64,000 nucleotides of DNA from Vannielia litorea (GTDB taxonomy: Bacteria > Pseudomonadota > Alphaproteobacteria > Rhodobacterales > Rhodobacteraceae), in NCBI RefSeq assembly GCF_019801175.1, contig NZ_JAHVJR010000001.1, forward strand, positions 496,001 to 560,000, written 5' to 3'. The translations under genes and the position numbers were made by a program. Below, in pieces: positions 24,705-33,276 of the stretch (the stretch's first letter is position 1; the number at the start of each line of letters is the position of its first letter). The notes beneath the pieces were generated by a model, which did no database searches, had not been told where the DNA came from, and worked only from the letters and a program-made list of their open reading frames with translations.

Positions 24705-25715
24705 TTAGTCCTCCATCACGCCTTTGCGACCCATCAGACCGCGCGGACGGGTCAGAAGGATGATGATGGCGACGAGGTAGATGATGATCTGGTTGATCCC
24801 GGGCAGGGTGGTGGTGGCCCAGGTGGTGGAGGCGAAGCTTTCGAGGATCCCCAGCAGGAAGCCTGCGAGCACGGCGCCGGGCAGAGAGCCCATGCCGCCG
24901 ACGACGACCACGACGAAGCTCAGCACGAGGAAGTCCATCCCCATGTGGTAGTTCGGCGCGTTGATCGGGCCGTACATCACCCCCGCAAGGCCGGCCACCG
25001 CCGCAGCGAGGCCGAACATGAAGGTGAAGCGCTTGTCGATGTCGATGCCCAGCAGCCCCACCGTTTCGCGGTCGGCCATGCCTGCGCGGACAACCATGCC
25101 GAAGGTGGTGAACTGGAGGAAGGCGAACACACCCGCGATGATCGCGGCGGCGAAACAGAAGTAGACGATCCGCCAGACCGGGTAGACCACGCCGGGCAGC
25201 ACCTGGGCCACGCCGGAGAGCGCCTCGGGCGCAGGGGTCTGGATCGGGTTGGCGCCATAGTAGAACTTGACGATCTCCTGAAGCACGATGGCGAGGCCGA
25301 AGGTCACGAGGATCTGGTCGGCGTGGGGGCGCTTGTAGAAGTGCTTGATCAGCCCGCGCTCCATCACGTAGCCGACCACCAGCATCACCGGGATGGCAAA
25401 GAGGATGGCCAGCGGCACAGACCAGTCTTGCAAGGCTGAGCCCATGCTCTCTCCGAACCAGTCCTGAAGGTAGGGCACCTTCACCTTGAGCGGGTTGCCC
25501 AAAAAGTCCGTCTGCGTTTCGTCGATTACCTCATGGGAGAGGTTCAGCAGGCGCTGGATGGTCACGGCGCAGAAGGCACCGATCATGAACAGCGCGCCGT
25601 GGGCGAAATTCACCACACCGAGCGTGCCAAAGATGAGCGTCAGACCGAGGGCAATGAGCGCGTAGGCGCTGCCCTTGTCGAGCCCGTTCAGGATTTGAAG
25701 TAGGATGGCGTCCAT
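24705..25715 (-). CDS. livH: Liv-type ABC transporter permease (LivH)
   Basis: 336 residues from ATG 25715; a TTG six codons upstream is a weaker alternative. The LivH hallmark GLTLIFGTLGVVNFAHGALFM is near the start, and AGMADRETVGLLGIDIDKRF is the coupling loop. Residues about 50-95 form an insertion (VIDETQTDFLGNPLKVKVPY) between the first helices. First permease of the operon, 192 bases after the binding-protein gene. Confidence 0.92.
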   Translation of the reverse strand: MDAILLQILNGLDKGSAYALIALGLTLIFGTLGVVNFAHGALFMIGAFCAVTIQRLLNLSHEVIDETQTDFLGNPLKVKVPYLQDWFGESMGSALQDWSVPLAILFAIPVMLVVGYVMERGLIKHFYKRPHADQILVTFGLAIVLQEIVKFYYGANPIQTPAPEALSGVAQVLPGVVYPVWRIVYFCFAAAIIAGVFAFLQFTTFGMVVRAGMADRETVGLLGIDIDKRFTFMFGLAAAVAGLAGVMYGPINAPNYHMGMDFLVLSFVVVVVGGMGSLPGAVLAGFLLGILESFASTTWATTTLPGINQIIIYLVAIIILLTRPRGLMGRKGVMED

Positions 25716-25869
25716 CTGTCCCCACCTTTTCAAGCGGCTAGCGTTATGAGTGTGACCATGCGCGCGGCGGCATCTGCCCTCGCGCGTTCGGCCTCGATAG
25801 ATCCCCGTATGGGTATGTTTCTAAGTCTTGCCGGGCCCAGCCCCGGTGCCCGCTCGTGGCGGGAGTGGA

Positions 25870-25888
25870 GGGCGGCGCGTGGCCGCCC
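25870..25888 (-). other. Hairpin between the binding-protein and permease genes
   Basis: GGGCGGC (25870-25876) and GCCGCCC (25882-25888) with a 5-base loop, 20 bases after the binding-protein stop. There is no T-tract, so it more likely stabilises the binding-protein mRNA or attenuates read-through, as is common between such genes. Confidence 0.6.
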
Positions 25889-25907
25889 CCCGTGGCGTTT
25901 GAAGCAA

Positions 25908-27296
25908 TCAGACGCCGTTGTTGCAGGTGCCGAGGTCGCCGCCGGCGAACATCGGGTGATCCGGCTCGTACCAGACCTGATCCACGGGCGTGACTTCGAC
26001 CACTTCGAGCAAGTCGAACTCGGACGTCGGGTTCTCTTTGCCCTTGGTGACCAGCACGTCCTTGAAGCACTGGTGGTCGGCGGCGCGGTACAGCGTTTTG
26101 CCGTTGCCGAGGCCGTCGAACACGAGGCCCGAGTTGGAGGCGCTGTCGATGCCGTCCAGCGAGGAGCCGTCGCCCTCGAGGGCAGCCACCACGGCGCAGG
26201 GCTCGAAGGTGCCGGCGCGCTCGACGGCGTCTGCATAGAGCAGGGTCTGCACGTAGCAGGTGTGCGCAGCCTGGCTCGGCGGGAAGCCGTACTTGGTGCC
26301 GAAGGACTTCACGAAGGCCTTCGTGCCCTCGTCCTGCAGCGACCACTGCCAGTTGCACGAACCGAGGATGCCCTTGATGTTCTCACCGGCGCCCTTGGCC
26401 ATCAGCTCGGAGTAGAGCGGCACGACGATCTCGAAGTTCTTGCCGTTCACCTGCTTGTCGCGCAGGCCGAACTGGACGGCGTTGGTCAGCGAGTTGACCA
26501 TGTTGCCGCCGTAGTGGTTGAGCACCAGCACATCGGCGCCGGAGTTCAGCACGGGGGCGATGTAGGAGGAGAAGTCGGTTGCCGCCAGCGGCGTCAGTAC
26601 GTTCTCGACGGTCTCCCAGCCCAGGGCCTCGGTGGAGGCCTGGATCGACTCCTGCTGGGTCCAGCCCCAGGTGTAGTCGGCGGTCAGGTGATAGGCGCGG
26701 CGCTCCTTGCCATACTCGTTGGCCAGCACCGGTGCCAGCGCGGCGCCCGACATGTAGGCATCGAAGAAGTGGCGGAAGCCGTTGGCCTTCTTGTCCTTGC
26801 CGGTGGTGTCGTTGGAGTGGGTGAGGCCGGCCATGAAGATGACGCCGGCTTCCTGGCAGAGGCCCTGAACGGCCACGGCCACGCCCGAGGAGGAGCCGCC
26901 GGAGATCATCACCGCGCCGTCCTTCTCGATCATGGACTTGGCGGAGGCGCGGGCAGCGTCAGACTTGGTCTGGGTGTCGCCGGTGACGAAGGCCACCTTC
27001 TTGCCGAGGATGCCGTTGCCCTTCAGGTTCTTCATCGAGAAGGTGTTCATCATGCCACCGTCGCCTTCACCGTTCAGGTGCTCGACGGCGAGTTCGAAGG
27101 CGCGCAGCTCGTCGGCACCCTCGTCGGCGTAGGGGCCGGACTGGGGCACGTTGAAGCCCAGCGTCACGGTATCGCCGGTGGGCTCGTTGACGTAGGCGTT
27201 GGCACGGCTGGTGAAGATGGTGGGCAGGGCGAGGCCCGCACCGGCAACGGCGCCGGTTTTCAGCACGCCACGGCGTGTGAACTTGGATGTCGACAT
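25908..27296 (-). CDS. ABC transporter substrate-binding protein (type I fold, Tat signal)
   Basis: 462 residues. The N-terminus has a twin-arginine signal (FTRRGVLKTGAVAGAGLALP), then a periplasmic type I binding fold (VTLGFNVPQSGPYADEGADEL, VFMAGLTHSND-like hinge, YTWGWTQQES). This class binds branched-chain amino acids, urea, short-chain amides or carboxylates. Cysteines at QGLCQEAG, GSCNWQ, HTCYVQ and at the C-terminus (GTCNNGV) are more numerous than in LivJ/K. It heads the liv-acs operon and is divergent from the ScfR-type regulator. Confidence 0.9.
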   Translation of the reverse strand: MSTSKFTRRGVLKTGAVAGAGLALPTIFTSRANAYVNEPTGDTVTLGFNVPQSGPYADEGADELRAFELAVEHLNGEGDGGMMNTFSMKNLKGNGILGKKVAFVTGDTQTKSDAARASAKSMIEKDGAVMISGGSSSGVAVAVQGLCQEAGVIFMAGLTHSNDTTGKDKKANGFRHFFDAYMSGAALAPVLANEYGKERRAYHLTADYTWGWTQQESIQASTEALGWETVENVLTPLAATDFSSYIAPVLNSGADVLVLNHYGGNMVNSLTNAVQFGLRDKQVNGKNFEIVVPLYSELMAKGAGENIKGILGSCNWQWSLQDEGTKAFVKSFGTKYGFPPSQAAHTCYVQTLLYADAVERAGTFEPCAVVAALEGDGSSLDGIDSASNSGLVFDGLGNGKTLYRAADHQCFKDVLVTKGKENPTSEFDLLEVVEVTPVDQVWYEPDHPMFAGGDLGTCNNGV

Positions 27297-27521
27297 GGAT
27301 GTCCTCCCGTTATGTCTATGGGCGCTCGGGGCTCCTCCCCCGTATCACGCGCCACGGCCCATTGAGGGCCTGCTTCATTATCAGGTGGTCGGGGCAAATC
27401 TGGCAACAAGCGCTTTCATGGAAACGATTTTTCTGTAAATATTTTGTCAGGCGTTGTGGCGAAGTTGTAAAAATCTTCTCACGCAGTTGCAGCACGGCGT
27501 TGAAAAGACGGGAGAATTGCC

Positions 27522-28889
27522 TTGGCAAAGAACGTGCTTACCGGCAGCCGGATCCGCGCCCGGCGGGCCGACTACGGGCTGAAGCAGAGCGAGCTGGCCG
27601 AGCGGGTCGGGATCTCGCCCTCCTACCTCAACCTGATCGAGCACAACCGCCGCAGAATCGGCGGCAAACTCCTTGTGGCATTGGCCCGCGCACTCGAAAC
27701 CGAACCGGTGGCGCTATCGGAAGGCGCCGAAACCGCGCTGGTGGATGCGCTGCGCGAGGCGGCGGTTGAGGCCCCTGCCGGGCGGGCCGGGCCGGAGAAG
27801 GCAAACGCGCTCTCGGCGGAGGAGCTGGACCGGGTGGAGGAGTTCGCAGGGCGCTTCCCCGGCTGGGCGGCGCTGCTGGCCGAAACCCATGCCCGCGTGC
27901 GCGAGGCGGAGCGCAGCGTGGAGGCGCTTTCGGACCGGCTCAGCCATGACCCGCACCTCAGCGCCAGCCTGCACGAGATGCTCTCTTCGGTCACCGCGAT
28001 CCGCTCGACGGCGGCGATCCTTGCGGACACGCCCGACCTCGACCGCGATTGGCTGAACCGCTTTCACCGCAACATCAACGATGACAGCGCAAGGCTGGCC
28101 GAGAGCGCCGAAGGTCTGGTGCGCTACCTCGACGACGGCGGCAGCGCCGATGCAGGTGCGGGCACGCCGCAGGAGGAGGTGGAGGCCTGGTTCGGGCGCA
28201 GCGGCTTTCACGTGGAGGCGCTGGAAGCGGGCGGCGCCGCGGGCGGCGAGGGCGGACCGGAGAAGATGGTGGCCGAGGCGCGCAGCGCGGGGCAACTGCG
28301 CGGCGCGGCGGCGCGGGAGATGGCCACCGCCCGGCTGGAGCGCTACCGCGCCGATGCCGAGGCGATGCCGCTCGCCGCCTTTGCCGAGGCGGCCCATGAG
28401 GCGGGCTATGATCCGGGCACCCTTGCCGGGCGGTACGGCCTGCCGGTGGAGGCGGTGCTGCGCCGCCTCGCCAGCCTGCCGCGCGAGGGGTTGCCCGGCG
28501 AGATCGGGCTGGTCAGCTGCGATGGCTCGGGCACGCTGACCTTTCGCAAGCCGGTGCAGGGCTTTCCGATGCCGCGCTTCGGGGCGGCCTGCGCACTCTG
28601 GCCACTCTATGCCGCGCTGACCCGCCCGGCGATGCCGGTGCGCGCGGTGGTGGAGATGGCCGGGCGCAGCCCGCGCCGGTTTACCGCATTCGCGATCTGC
28701 CGCCCGGTGGGCGCGCTGGGCTTTGGCGCTCCGCAGGTCTTCGAGGCGCATATGCTGCTGCTGGACGAGGGCTTTGGCGGCGCGCGGGAGGCTCGCGAGG
28801 TACTCGAGCTGGGCACCAGTTGCCGGATCTGCCCGCGCGAGGCCTGCCCGGCCCGGCGGGAGCCGTCGATCATCGGGCGGCAGGGGTAG
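27522..28889 (+). CDS. XRE-type short-chain acyl regulator (ScfR/RamB/PccR-like)
   Basis: 455 residues from a TTG start with GGGAG upstream. An N-terminal helix-turn-helix (RIRARRADYGLKQSELAERVGI and following) is followed by a long helical middle part and a C-terminal DUF2083-like domain ending in a Cys cluster (SCRICPREACPARREPS). Family members such as RamB of actinobacteria and PccR of Rhodobacter sphaeroides control acetate or propionate genes. No HExxH motif is visible where an ImmA/IrrE peptidase domain would sit. It is divergent from the liv-acs genes, the likely targets. Confidence 0.85.
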   Translation: MAKNVLTGSRIRARRADYGLKQSELAERVGISPSYLNLIEHNRRRIGGKLLVALARALETEPVALSEGAETALVDALREAAVEAPAGRAGPEKANALSAEELDRVEEFAGRFPGWAALLAETHARVREAERSVEALSDRLSHDPHLSASLHEMLSSVTAIRSTAAILADTPDLDRDWLNRFHRNINDDSARLAESAEGLVRYLDDGGSADAGAGTPQEEVEAWFGRSGFHVEALEAGGAAGGEGGPEKMVAEARSAGQLRGAAAREMATARLERYRADAEAMPLAAFAEAAHEAGYDPGTLAGRYGLPVEAVLRRLASLPREGLPGEIGLVSCDGSGTLTFRKPVQGFPMPRFGAACALWPLYAALTRPAMPVRAVVEMAGRSPRRFTAFAICRPVGALGFGAPQVFEAHMLLLDEGFGGAREAREVLELGTSCRICPREACPARREPSIIGRQG

Positions 28890-28914
28890 GCGCGCGGCGC
28901 ATCGGAATGGAAAC

Positions 28915-28938
28915 GGGCCGCCCGGTGAGGGGCGGCCC
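28915..28938. terminator. Bidirectional hairpin between convergent genes
   Basis: GGGCCGCCC (28915-28923) and GGGCGGCCC (28930-28938) form a perfect 9-base stem with a 6-base loop. It lies between the ScfR gene and phoX, which converge, and could stop both. T-rich flanks are weak (GGTTTTGC on the plus side). Confidence 0.75.
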
Positions 28939-28962
28939 GATGGTTTTGCAAGATAGGCCTGA

Positions 28963-30867
28963 TCAGCCGATCAGCGCGCCGTCGTCCCGGGTGACCTGGA
29001 TCACCGCGGAGCGGGGCAGGCCCTCGCCCGTGGGCCAGGAGCCGCCGGGATGCTGGATGCCGACGAACATGGTGCGGCGGTCCGCCGACCAGCAGACGCC
29101 GGTGACCTCGGAGCCGTTGGGGCCGGTGAGGAAGCGGGCGATCTCGCCGGTCACCGGGTCGCCCACCAGCATCTGGTTGTTGCCGTGGCCCTCGAACTCG
29201 CCTTCGTTGCTGTAATCGCCATCGGTCTGGATCCAGAGCAGGCCGTTGCTGTCAAACGCCATGCCGTCGGGCGAGTTGAACATGTTGCCCGGCGTGACGT
29301 TGTCGGACCCGCCGTACGCGTTGTTCGGGTAGACCTCGGGGTTGCCGGCCATGACGTAGAGATCCCACTCGAAGCTGTCGGCGGCGTGGTCATCCTCGGA
29401 AGGACGCCAGCGCACGATCTGACCGAAGTTGTTGGTCTCACGCGGGTTGGGGCCGTTGGCCGGGGTTGCGTCGCCACCGGCGTTCTTGCCATCGGCGCCG
29501 CGGTTCTTGTTGTTGGTCAGGCAGCAGTAGGCCTCGACCGCGTGGGGGTTCACGGCGATCCACTCGGGGCGGTCCATCGTGGTGGCACCCACGGCGGAGG
29601 CGCCCATGCGGGCGAAGATCAGCACTTCGGCCAGGGAGGCCATGCCGGTGCTCTCGGGCGTCAGCGCCAGCCACTCGCCGGTGCCATCGTCGTTGAACTT
29701 GGCGGCGTAGAGCGTGCCATCGTCCAGCAGACCCTCGGTGGAGGCGCCGGGTGCCCAGGTGCCGTTCGAGACGAACTTGTACATGTACTCGCCACGCTCG
29801 TCGTCGCCCATGTAGACCACGATGCGGCCATCGGGGGCCACGGCGCAGGCCGCGTTCTCGTGCTTGATGCGGCCAAGGCCGGTGTGTTTGATCGGCGTGC
29901 TCTCGGGATCGGTCGGGTCGATCTCGACGATCCAGCCCACGCGGTGCGGCTCGTTGGGGTTTTGGGAGTAGTCAAAGCGCGCATCGTGCTTGTGGTAGTC
30001 GTAACCCCAGCCATCGGCGCCGATGCCGTAACGGTCGTAGCCATCGGGGCGTGCCGCGTCGGCATCGATGGAGCCGAAGTAGCCGTTGAAGTTTTCTTCG
30101 CAGGTCAGGTAGGTGCCCCACGGCGTGCGGCCCGAACCGCAGTTGTTCATGGTGCCGAGCGAGGTGGTGCCGGTCGGGTCGGCCTCGGTTTTCATCAGAT
30201 CATGGCCCGCGGCGGGGCCGGCGATGGTCATCGGGGTGTTGTGGGTGATGCGGCGGTTGAACGGGCTGTCGACCACGACGGCATAGCCATCGTCGCCCGG
30301 GGCCACTTCCATCACCGTCACGCCTTGGAGGTTTTGCAGCTTCAGCACGTCATCGGCATTGGCCGGGGTGCCTTCCTGCTCGGCGGGCAGGTTCTCATCG
30401 TTGTTGGTGTACTCGGAGTTCACCGCGATGATCTCGTGGCCGTCGAAGGAGAACAGCTCCATGCCGTCGGTGTTTTCGCCGAACACGCGGTCGGAGCCCG
30501 CGACGGCACCGCCACCGGCGTTCACATCATAGCCCTCGGCATCGGAGAAGAGCGGATCGCCCCAGCGCACGAGCACCTTGGCGGTGTAGCCCTCTGGCAC
30601 GTGCACCTCGTGGTCGGTGGCAATGTCGATGGGTGTGAAGGGGAAGCGCGACTTGGCCATGCCGTGGCCCTCTGCCAGCGCGGTGGTGCCTTTCAGCAGG
30701 CCGGTGCCCATCACAGCAGCGCCGGAGCCGAAGGCGAGGACCGAGCCGAGGAAGCCGCGGCGGGAGACGGCGCGCTCCACCACACGGTCAAAGTCGTTTT
30801 CTTCGGGGCGGGGGAAGTTGACCTCATCCCAGTCGTCGAAGGAGAGGTTGTGCTTTTGGTCTGTCAT
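28963..30867 (-). CDS. phoX: PhoX-family (DUF839) alkaline phosphatase
   Basis: 634 residues. A Tat signal contains SRRGFLGSVLAFGSG near residue 35. The PhoX core is clear: NNCGSGRTPWGTYLTCEENF, KHENAACAVAPDGRIVVYMGDDERGEYMYKF (glutamate/aspartate metal region) and DGMAFDSNGLLWIQTDGD. PhoX enzymes are Ca/Fe-dependent, secreted by Tat and release phosphate from organic esters. A three-unit PHO-box-like site at 30941-30969 supports control by PhoB. Alone on its strand between the ScfR gene and the duplicated unknown gene. Confidence 0.93.
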   Translation of the reverse strand: MTDQKHNLSFDDWDEVNFPRPEENDFDRVVERAVSRRGFLGSVLAFGSGAAVMGTGLLKGTTALAEGHGMAKSRFPFTPIDIATDHEVHVPEGYTAKVLVRWGDPLFSDAEGYDVNAGGGAVAGSDRVFGENTDGMELFSFDGHEIIAVNSEYTNNDENLPAEQEGTPANADDVLKLQNLQGVTVMEVAPGDDGYAVVVDSPFNRRITHNTPMTIAGPAAGHDLMKTEADPTGTTSLGTMNNCGSGRTPWGTYLTCEENFNGYFGSIDADAARPDGYDRYGIGADGWGYDYHKHDARFDYSQNPNEPHRVGWIVEIDPTDPESTPIKHTGLGRIKHENAACAVAPDGRIVVYMGDDERGEYMYKFVSNGTWAPGASTEGLLDDGTLYAAKFNDDGTGEWLALTPESTGMASLAEVLIFARMGASAVGATTMDRPEWIAVNPHAVEAYCCLTNNKNRGADGKNAGGDATPANGPNPRETNNFGQIVRWRPSEDDHAADSFEWDLYVMAGNPEVYPNNAYGGSDNVTPGNMFNSPDGMAFDSNGLLWIQTDGDYSNEGEFEGHGNNQMLVGDPVTGEIARFLTGPNGSEVTGVCWSADRRTMFVGIQHPGGSWPTGEGLPRSAVIQVTRDDGALIG

Positions 30868-30940
30868 GTGGGGGCTCCCTGGCTAAATGGCTTGGATGCA
30901 AGCGTTCCGGCTTTGCCTAGGCAGTGCTGGAATCGGTTTT

Positions 30941-30969
30941 GTGACCAGAGTGTAACGGTTGGGTGACGC
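30941..30969 (-). promoter_or_regulatory. PHO box upstream of phoX (three heptamers)
   Basis: Read on the minus strand the heptamers are GCGTCAC, CCGTTAC and TGGTCAC (plus-strand starts 30963, 30952, 30941), exactly 11 bases apart and each close to the PhoB half-site CTGTCAC. The last unit ends 74 bases before the phoX start. Confidence 0.75.
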
Positions 30970-31034
30970 CGTGCATGACGCAGGGGAAGGCGGCGGCAGT
31001 TTCCCGCCGATGACCGGTGCGCTGTATTGCTATT

Positions 31035-32438
31035 TCAGGCCGTGGCAGGCGGCGGGAAGGGGAAGGTGGCGGCGGTTTCGTTGCGGGCAGGGCTGCCGAA
31101 GGGGGCAGGCGGCGGCATCAGCAGCGCGGCGGGCGGCTCGGGCAGCTCAGGCTGGCCGGGGCGGGTACGCAGCAGCAGGCGGCCGCCGGAAAGCTCTGTG
31201 CCCAGCGCGGCAGCCTCTGGCCAGAGCGCGGTGTAGGGTGGGCCCAGCAGCAGGGCGCGTGCGGGGCCGGGAGGCAGGCCGCGCCAGAACCAGCTGCGCT
31301 GTGGGCATTCGCCCTGACGCAACTCAGCATAGAAGGCGCCGGTGATCTCGGCGGCGTGGGGCATGAAAGCGATGATCGCCTCGATCAGGGCTGGGTCGGT
31401 GAAGGCCTTGGGCCGGAGTTCGAAGGCAATCCGACCGACGACGCAATCGCGGCGGATGAAGTGATTGGGGTGGTAGCCTTCCAGCGCCTTTGTGGTCAGC
31501 AGCGAGCAGAAGATATGGCCGAAGGGGGTGGCGGCTTTCAGCAGCAGGTCGGGGGTATCCTCCCAGGCGCGGGCAAGCTCCGAAAGATCGCGCCCTTCAA
31601 CCTTACCCTGAAGCGGCTCCCAGGGGCCGAAGCGGCGGGGCAGGGCTTGGGGCAGGTGCTCGGCCAAGGCCGAGAGGAAGGCGGCGGCACGGGAAGGGTG
31701 GAAGGCGTTTGCGTCTTCGAAGAAGAAGCTCAGCTCGCCCGGCTGCTGCTGCACCAGCCGTGCGGCGCTGGCCAGGGGGCCGCTGTCGAGGGCCGTGACA
31801 AAGCGCTCGGCTGCTTCGTCAATCAGCACCGCGTCATGGGTATGGAGCACCGAGGCGAGCAGCACCTCCAGCCGGTCTTGTCGGTGCGCATCGAGCGCGC
31901 CTTCCACTGTGACCTGCCACATATGTTGCCGCCCGCCCGCCGCCGCCCGGTGGGCCTCAGGGATCTGATCGGAGGTCAGCAGGCGCGGCCCCTCGAAGCG
32001 GAAGGCCCAGCCTTTGCCTTGGAGAGCATAGGGCAGGGTGGTCGCGATGGGCGGCGGGACGGGGGCGGAAAAGTACAGGCGGAGAGAGGGGCCGAGAGGC
32101 GGGGCGGCCTCGGACTCGGGTTGCGCAGGCAGCAGGGGGCCGCTCTCGCGGGAGGTCTGGTAGCTGCCGGTCTGCTCATCCACCAGCACCGCCTTGTGAT
32201 CGGTAAGGGCGGCATCGAGCAGGGCCTGCAGTCGGTCCAGCGCCTCCGGCGGCGCCGCGCCCTCGATATGGATCTGCCAGAGCTGGCGCCGCGCGCCAAT
32301 GACGGCGAGATGCTCGGGCGGAATATCCTCATCTTCCAAGCTAAGCGGCCCGTGTCCCACCACCTGCCAGCCAGGCCCGGAGAAGCTGGCAAAGGGAGCG
32401 GCGGCGCGGCGCAGGTAGAGGGAAAGGTCGTAGCTCAC
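31035..32438 (-). CDS. Unknown protein with an internal tandem duplication
   Basis: 467 residues from a GTG start 3 bases after the lipB stop. I do not recognise a family. Residues about 21-102 and 141-222 align without gaps at an offset of exactly 120: GPGW/GKGW, LWQIHIEG/MWQVTVEG, DRLQALLDAAL/DRLEVLLASVL, AVLVDE/AVLIDE, ESGPL/DSGPL. A different third domain follows (about 235-400), with HLPQALPRRFGPWEPLQ, then a Pro-rich end. No signal peptide or membrane segment. Coupled with lipB by spacing, but a lipoate role is only a guess. Confidence 0.82.
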   Translation of the reverse strand: MSYDLSLYLRRAAAPFASFSGPGWQVVGHGPLSLEDEDIPPEHLAVIGARRQLWQIHIEGAAPPEALDRLQALLDAALTDHKAVLVDEQTGSYQTSRESGPLLPAQPESEAAPPLGPSLRLYFSAPVPPPIATTLPYALQGKGWAFRFEGPRLLTSDQIPEAHRAAAGGRQHMWQVTVEGALDAHRQDRLEVLLASVLHTHDAVLIDEAAERFVTALDSGPLASAARLVQQQPGELSFFFEDANAFHPSRAAAFLSALAEHLPQALPRRFGPWEPLQGKVEGRDLSELARAWEDTPDLLLKAATPFGHIFCSLLTTKALEGYHPNHFIRRDCVVGRIAFELRPKAFTDPALIEAIIAFMPHAAEITGAFYAELRQGECPQRSWFWRGLPPGPARALLLGPPYTALWPEAAALGTELSGGRLLLRTRPGQPELPEPPAALLMPPPAPFGSPARNETAATFPFPPPATA

Positions 32439-32441
32439 GGC

Positions 32442-33089
32442 TCAGCCGAAGGTGGCGATGAACGCGCGGTGCAGCGCGAGGTCGAGGTCGTCCATCGTGA
32501 CCGGCAGGCCGAGATCGACCAGGCTGGTGACGCCGTGGCCTTGGATGCCGCAGGGCGTGATGCCGGAGAAATGTTCGAGATCGGGCTCGAGGTTGATCGA
32601 GATGCCGTGGAAGCTGACCCAGCGGCGCAGGCGGATGCCGATGGCGGCGATCTTGTCTTCGCGCGGGGAGCCGTCGGGGAGGGGGGGCTTTTCGGGGCGC
32701 GGGATCCAGATGCCCACGCGGCCCTCGCGCCGCTCGCCGGTGACGCCGAACTCGGCGAGGGTGGCGATGATCCACGCCTCAAGCTGGTGGACGAAGGCGC
32801 GCACGTCGCGGCCGCGCTCGGTGAGGTCGAGCATGACATAGGCCACGCGCTGGCCCGGCCCGTGATAGGTGTATTGCCCGCCGCGCCCGGTGGCGTGGAC
32901 CGGAAAGCGATTGGGGGCGAGCAGGTCGCCCGCATCGGCAGAGGTGCCGGCGGTGTAAAGCGGTGGGTGCTCCACCAGCCAGACGGCCTCGGAAGCCTCG
33001 CCTGCACGGATCGCGGCGACGCGCGTTTCCATCTCGGCCACCGCCGCGTCGTAGCCGGTGAGGCCCTTTGACGTGATCCATTCCACCAT
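32442..33089 (-). CDS. lipB: Octanoyltransferase (lipoyl synthesis)
   Basis: Moves octanoyl from acyl carrier protein to lipoyl domains. The 215 residues contain the family's LVEHPPLYTAGTSA, the RGGQYTYHGPGQRVAYVMLDL block and KIAAIGIRLRRWVSFHGISINL with the catalytic Lys, followed by FSGITPCGIQGHGVTSL with the catalytic Cys. Starts at ATG 33089. Nothing unusual apart from the unknown gene that follows at once. Confidence 0.95.
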   Translation of the reverse strand: MVEWITSKGLTGYDAAVAEMETRVAAIRAGEASEAVWLVEHPPLYTAGTSADAGDLLAPNRFPVHATGRGGQYTYHGPGQRVAYVMLDLTERGRDVRAFVHQLEAWIIATLAEFGVTGERREGRVGIWIPRPEKPPLPDGSPREDKIAAIGIRLRRWVSFHGISINLEPDLEHFSGITPCGIQGHGVTSLVDLGLPVTMDDLDLALHRAFIATFG

Positions 33090-33276
33090 GGCGCGGAGCT
33101 AGGCGGGAATCCTTGACAGGTCAAGTGACGTGGGGGGAAGGTGGAGGCGAGACAATTGAGGTCGAGTTGAACGAGTCGCCGGGCCGGAATTTTGGCCCTG
33201 TTTTGCCGGAAGTCATCGTGGGGTCGAGGGGCCCTAAAAGAGTGGCATTGGCTGTCCTGATTTCACGGGGATGGAT

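Noticed and set aside
22667..24763. A 698-residue plus-strand frame over livG and livM
   Set aside because: Antisense to two clear transporter genes; His/Gly/Asp-rich with no domain motifs. Artefact of few stop codons in GC-rich DNA.
29050..30966. A 638-residue plus-strand frame over phoX
   Set aside because: Antisense to phoX, which has a Tat signal and full active-site motifs; the frame has no ribosome site or recognisable domain.
31017..33071. A 684-residue plus-strand frame over lipB and the duplicated unknown protein
   Set aside because: lipB on the opposite strand is unquestionable, and the duplicated protein shows an internal repeat at the protein level, which supports its frame instead.
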